This document shows, piece after piece, positions 52,843-55,763 of a DNA stretch of 55,763 bases; position 1 is the first letter of the stretch; every line of letters begins with the position of its first letter. Location: positions 1 through 55,763 of the forward strand of contig CALXOY010000012.1 in the NCBI GenBank assembly GCA_944390145.1, given 5' to 3'. The notes under the pieces are model-generated. The model was not told the DNA's origin. It did no database searches and saw only the letters and a list, made by a program, of their open reading frames with translations. This stretch comes from an uncultured Duodenibacillus sp. Lineage in GTDB: Bacteria > Pseudomonadota > Gammaproteobacteria > Burkholderiales > Burkholderiaceae_F. The position numbers and the translations under genes were made by a program.

Positions 52843-53841
52843 TTAATAGATTTTTCTTGCAATGAGATCTTGTACGTGGACGATTCCGCACAACTGCTGT
52901 GTTGCATCATCAACCACGGCCAGCTGATTGATTTGGTTGTCCTGAATCAGGTGCAGGGCTGCATGAGCCGGTGCCTTGGGAGAAACCGATTTGGGATTTG
53001 ATTTCATGACATCAAGAAGGCGAAGACTGGAAAGGTCAACGGATTTTCTCAGCAGGCGACACAAATCGCCTTCAGTGAAGACGCCTTCAGGCTTTTGATT
53101 GGCGTCAACAGCAAAGACCACGCCGAGCCTGCCTTTGGACAAAACTTCCACCGCATCAAGTAAAGGCGTCTGCGGCACCACAACCGGCAGGGATTTACTG
53201 CGCATAACGTCATGCACCTTAAGCAGCAGACGGCGGCCCAAGGCCCCTGCGGGATGAGAACGTGCAAAATCCTCCCGGCTGAAATGCTTGGCGACCATGC
53301 ATGCCCCTGCGATGGCATCACCCAACGCCATGGTGACAGTTGTCGACGACGTGGGCGCTAGGTTCAAAGGACAGGCCTCACGCGTAATAGGCGTGACAAG
53401 ACTTACATCTGAGGCCTTTGCCAAAGAGCTGTCCGCGCGTCCTGTCATGCAAATGATTTTGACTCCCATTGCCTTTAATGCAGGAAGAATGGTCAACAGT
53501 TCGTCGGATTCGCCGGAAAAGGAGATGGCAACGAACACATCGTCCTTTTTGACCATGCCTAAATCACCATGCGCTGCTTCGTCGGAATGCACAAAAAAAG
53601 CTGTGGTGCCAGTGGATGAGAAAGTAGCCGCCAACTTGCGGCCAATGTGCCCAGACTTCCCCACACCTGAAAAGATGACGTTGCCCTTCGTATTCAAAAT
53701 AAGCCGAACAGCGTCAATAAAGGGCCGACCAAGAGTCTCATCGACTGCAGCGATGGCATCGCGTTCAATGCCGAGTACGTTGCGGCCCTCCTGCAAAATA
53801 TCTTGATCAGAAATGGTTTGATTTTCCGTATTAGCGCTCAT
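52843..53841 (-). CDS. kdsD: D-arabinose-5-phosphate isomerase (KdsD/KpsF family)
   Basis: 332 residues. The SIS domain contains GNVIFSGVGKSGHIGRKLAATFSSTGT, SDEAAHGDLGMV and AISFSGESDEL, and it is followed by paired CBS domains after LGRRLLLKVHDVMRS. The enzyme converts ribulose-5-phosphate to arabinose-5-phosphate, the first step toward Kdo. kdsD normally sits with kdsC and lptCAB; here it leads a glycan-decoration operon, so it may be a second, KpsF-like copy. The ATG at 53841 is chosen because homology begins right after it; the SD is poor. Confidence 0.9.
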   Translation of the reverse strand: MSANTENQTISDQDILQEGRNVLGIERDAIAAVDETLGRPFIDAVRLILNTKGNVIFSGVGKSGHIGRKLAATFSSTGTTAFFVHSDEAAHGDLGMVKKDDVFVAISFSGESDELLTILPALKAMGVKIICMTGRADSSLAKASDVSLVTPITREACPLNLAPTSSTTVTMALGDAIAGACMVAKHFSREDFARSHPAGALGRRLLLKVHDVMRSKSLPVVVPQTPLLDAVEVLSKGRLGVVFAVDANQKPEGVFTEGDLCRLLRKSVDLSSLRLLDVMKSNPKSVSPKAPAHAALHLIQDNQINQLAVVDDATQQLCGIVHVQDLIARKIY

Positions 53842-54169
53842 AAACGTGTGATTACTACGAGGTTTTGTATTAATAGAATGGAACTTCCTACATTTGAAAG
53901 CGGTGATGCAGAAGAGAATATGCAACACCGCCAACCGCAAGCAATGCAGTGAAGGAAAAGAGTAGCCTCAGGAATTGAAGCGTATTGACGCTGCGAAACC
54001 AGACGTGAAGACGCCGGCCGTTTTTCTTGTTTTCGAAAAACAGCCTGACGGCGTTGATTGATGAAGATTTATCTCTGCGTGGATGGCGCAGGGAAAACAT
54101 GCGCCAGACTGCAGGCAGGAAAAAGGAACTTACAAGGCGGAAATCTGCAGAACTCCAAGCAGATCTCCG

Positions 54170-54179
54170 CCCCCCCCCC
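54170..54179. repeat. Poly-C (C10) tract upstream of kdsD
   Basis: Ten consecutive C on the plus strand (G10 in the kdsD direction), about 330 bases upstream of kdsD. Such tracts change length during replication and could alter a reading frame or promoter spacing. Confidence 0.8.
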
Positions 54180-54421
54180 ACCAAAAACTCCCGCCCCAAG
54201 GCGCTTGCAGACACACTGACGCCAGCGAACTTATTAAAAAGTTCGCACTTTGCTTCAGACAAACTTCTGCTAGAAATGCCAAGGGACATAGGAACCGTGA
54301 AAAGGAGGAGGGAGTCTCCGTGGGAGTTATCTGAGGAATTGTATCCAAAGTCAAAATCCGAACGCCAATTTTTTGAAGTCCTGTTTTTAAGCTCCCATCA
54401 CTGCGGTTCCTGCCCATCCAC

Positions 54422-54454
54422 AAAAACCGGCGCATCGTTTTGGCAATGCACCGG
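54422..54454 (-). terminator. Rho-independent terminator after the asparaginase remnant
   Basis: On the minus strand CCGGTGCAT pairs with ATGCGCCGG (54446-54454 with 54427-54435, one G-U pair), followed by five T (54422-54426). It lies about 50 bases past the ansB stop. Confidence 0.7.
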
Positions 54455-54501
54455 CAAAACAACAATGATGGGAAAGGGTGGCGGACTACTAATCCCGATG
54501 A

Positions 54502-54903
54502 TCAGTATTCGTTGAAGATGCGCTGGATTTCCTTCGGGTCCTGCGTCTTGGTGAGCGCCAGCATCAGAAGAATCCTCGCCTTCTGGGGATTGTGCATCAT
54601 GGCGCTCACGAAGCCCTCCTTGGAGAACTTGCCGACGGGCGTGACCATGCCGGTGCCGACTCTGGAATCAACAACCACAACAACGCCCGCCTTGTGAGCC
54701 TTGACAAGGCTCTCCATGACAGCGTTCGGAACATTGGCGTGACCGAGACCGGCGTTGACAATGCCCTTGGCGCCGATTTTGACCATTGCATCGATAAGCT
54801 TGCCGTCTTCGTCAAGCGTCGTGTAGTTGACGTCAACGCGCGGAAGGCTCGTCATCCCCTTGATGTCAAACTCGCTGTTGACCGTGTGACGCTTGACCGG
54901 CTG
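54502..54903 (-). pseudogene. ansB: Type II L-asparaginase, C-terminal fragment
   Basis: About 130 residues corresponding to the last third of AnsB-type asparaginases (roughly 350 residues): HTVNSEFDIKGMTSLPRVDV, GAKGIVNAGLGHANVP, VVVDSRVGTGMVTP and the ending NPQKARILLMLALTKTQDP with IFNEY. The N-terminal two thirds, with both catalytic threonines, the Asp and the Lys, are missing: homology stops at about 54900 where CapA-like sequence begins on the other strand. It cannot be active. The 3' terminator is intact. Confidence 0.85.
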
Positions 54904-54904
54904 A

Positions 54905-55518
54905 TCCAATCCGAAGGATCTCAAGCGCACGCTTGATGAAGTGCGGGAAGCCCGCCGTCAGGCTGACATCGTGCTGGTGAGCGTGCACGCCCATGAAATG
55001 AAAGGCACCGACTCGACGGTGGCCGCCCAATTCGTGGAAACGTTTGCCCGCGAGTGCATTGACGCCGGCGCAAGCGCTGTCATCGGCCACGGCCCGCATG
55101 AACTGCGCGGCATCGAGGTCTATCACGGCGGATTGATCTTCTACTCGCTCGGCAACTTCATCTTCCAGACCGAGACTGTGGCGCTGCAGCCCTATGACGC
55201 CTTTATCGGCAAGAACCTGCCGGTTGACACCAAAATCGGCGAATACATGGACCGGCGCAGCAACAACGGCACCAAGGGCTACAGCGTGCAGGAAAACATC
55301 TGGCGCGCCGTTTTGCCGAGCTGGACTGTTGAAGACGGCAAAATCAAGGATGTCCGTCTCTATCCGATCGATCTGGCGCAAAAGGGCACCCGTTCCCAGC
55401 GCGGCACGCCCAAGCTCTCACACGACAATGCCACGCTCGAACACATCCGCAAGCTGTCCGAACCCTACGGCACCGTGATTGACATTAAAACGGCGTCGGC
55501 AAGGTCAAGATGTCCTAA
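54905..55518 (+). pseudogene. CapA-family metallophosphatase-like protein, N-terminal truncation and late frameshift
   Basis: The frame is open from 54905 and already homologous (NPKDLKRTLDEVREARRQAD), then VLVSVHAHEMKG, SAVIGHGPHELRGIEVYHGG and LIFYSLGNFIFQ, the metal-site pattern of PGA_cap/CapA proteins. The first half of the protein is missing. At 55487-55490 the frame carries four A where five would give IKNGVGKVKMS and a TAA at 55516-55518, right before a terminator; as it stands the frame runs on to 55609 through the terminator, so a one-base deletion is likely. CapA relatives act on poly-gamma-glutamate or cell-wall glycan. Confidence 0.75.
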
Positions 55519-55554
55519 ATCCCAAGGTTTGTTCTTCTCATCCAAAGTGGTTGG

Positions 55555-55592
55555 CCCCCGTTTAACCGTTATGGTTGGCGGGGGATTTTTTT
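55555..55592 (+). terminator. Rho-independent terminator after the CapA remnant
   Basis: CCCCCG with the following TTTAACC pairs with GGTTGGCGGGGG (ending 55584), loop GTTAT, followed by A and seven T (55586-55592). Confidence 0.85.
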
Positions 55593-55763
55593 ACAAAGCG
55601 ATGAGCTGACCTCAGGTTTCCCAGACTCCCTTCAAAATCCATCGCCTCTCCTGCCAGCTGGCACAGCGGCCCGCTTTGCTTCCTGCGGCTGGCTGGACGG
55701 CGAGACGGCGCATGAAGAGAACCGCTTGCAAATTTCCCGGCATCAGATGGGAGTCCGTTCCCC
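55593..55763. other. Right edge, unassigned
   Basis: 171 bases of normal GC content. Frames are open on both strands to the window edge, but nothing is recognised. Confidence 0.4.

Larger units (their letters stand above)
53842..54501. other. Long intergenic stretch with poly-C tract
   Basis: 660 bases with no gene I can defend. A minus-strand frame at 53888-54289 (133 codons) ends in a possible membrane helix (LRLLFSFTALLAVGGVAYSLL) and would lie 46 bases before kdsD; it crosses the C10/G10 tract. Plus-strand frames across the same place look like shadows. The stretch should also hold the kdsD promoter and the terminator of the asparaginase remnant. Confidence 0.5.

Noticed and set aside
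54027-54515. 162-codon plus-strand frame across the poly-C tract
   Set aside because: Low-complexity, no conserved-looking domain, overlaps the ansB terminator; not supported as a gene.
1-55763. CRISPR arrays, tRNAs, rRNAs, insertion sequences
   Set aside because: No regularly spaced repeats, cloverleaf-like sequences, rRNA stretches or transposase motifs were seen by eye; a covariance scan would be needed to exclude short RNAs.

Overview
The window looks like chromosomal DNA of a Gram-negative betaproteobacterium, most probably of the order Burkholderiales and perhaps a gut Sutterellaceae. This is inferred from gene order and protein style, not from a database search. Markers are fur divergent from bamE followed by dapB, a small coiled-coil gene before zapA followed by a 6S RNA-like locus, a Burkholderiales-type Orn/Lys/Arg decarboxylase, and a gmk-rpoZ-spoT run. 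About 45 protein genes are densely packed. No tRNA, rRNA, transposase, prophage or CRISPR array was seen.

Layout. 1-5340: end of phoR, then ybeY, phoH (ybeZ), a DUF3482-type GTPase and miaB on the minus strand. 5341-7626: AT-rich spacer and an AT-rich O-acyltransferase. 7747-12332: minus-strand group of decarboxylase, an orphan GcvT-like protein and L-serine dehydratase. 12534-15876: gmk, rpoZ, spoT. 15902-24469: first envelope-glycan region, with msbA, creA, a yejM/pbgA homologue, greB and a WaaE-like transferase on the minus strand and three glycosyltransferases (GT9, GT2, GT4) on the plus strand. 24475-31281: dnaE, ettA, mltD. 31316-34674: fabI, fur, bamE, dapB, coiled-coil gene, zapA. 34747-34922: 6S RNA candidate. 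35028-38934: TauE/SafE permease, thiM, thiE, and a DUF2868 membrane protein whose usual GTPase partner lies 33 kb away.

38956-42796 is a very AT-rich second glycan block: glf (UDP-galactopyranose mutase), a GT29 sialyltransferase-like gene with a damaged 5' end, and a GT4 gene that contains a C9 tract typical of phase variation. 43126-53841 is a third glycan block, all on the minus strand. In transcription order it holds kdsD, a nucleotidyltransferase-kinase fusion, a small HAD phosphatase, an unassigned GT-B-like protein, a larger protein joining that same domain to a GT2 domain, two tandem MsbA-like ABC exporters and waaP. It reads as a dedicated pathway that makes, attaches and exports a phosphorylated LPS decoration, and is the best candidate here for something undescribed.

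The right end (54502-55763) is broken. The last third of a type II asparaginase gene and the last half of a CapA-family gene meet head to head, both without 5' ends, which means a rearrangement or an assembly join. Most LPS functions in the window plausibly act together: Kdo supply (kdsD), core building (WaaE-like, GT9, GT2, GT4), core phosphorylation (waaP), lipid flipping (msbA and two paralogues) and LPS level control (yejM homologue).
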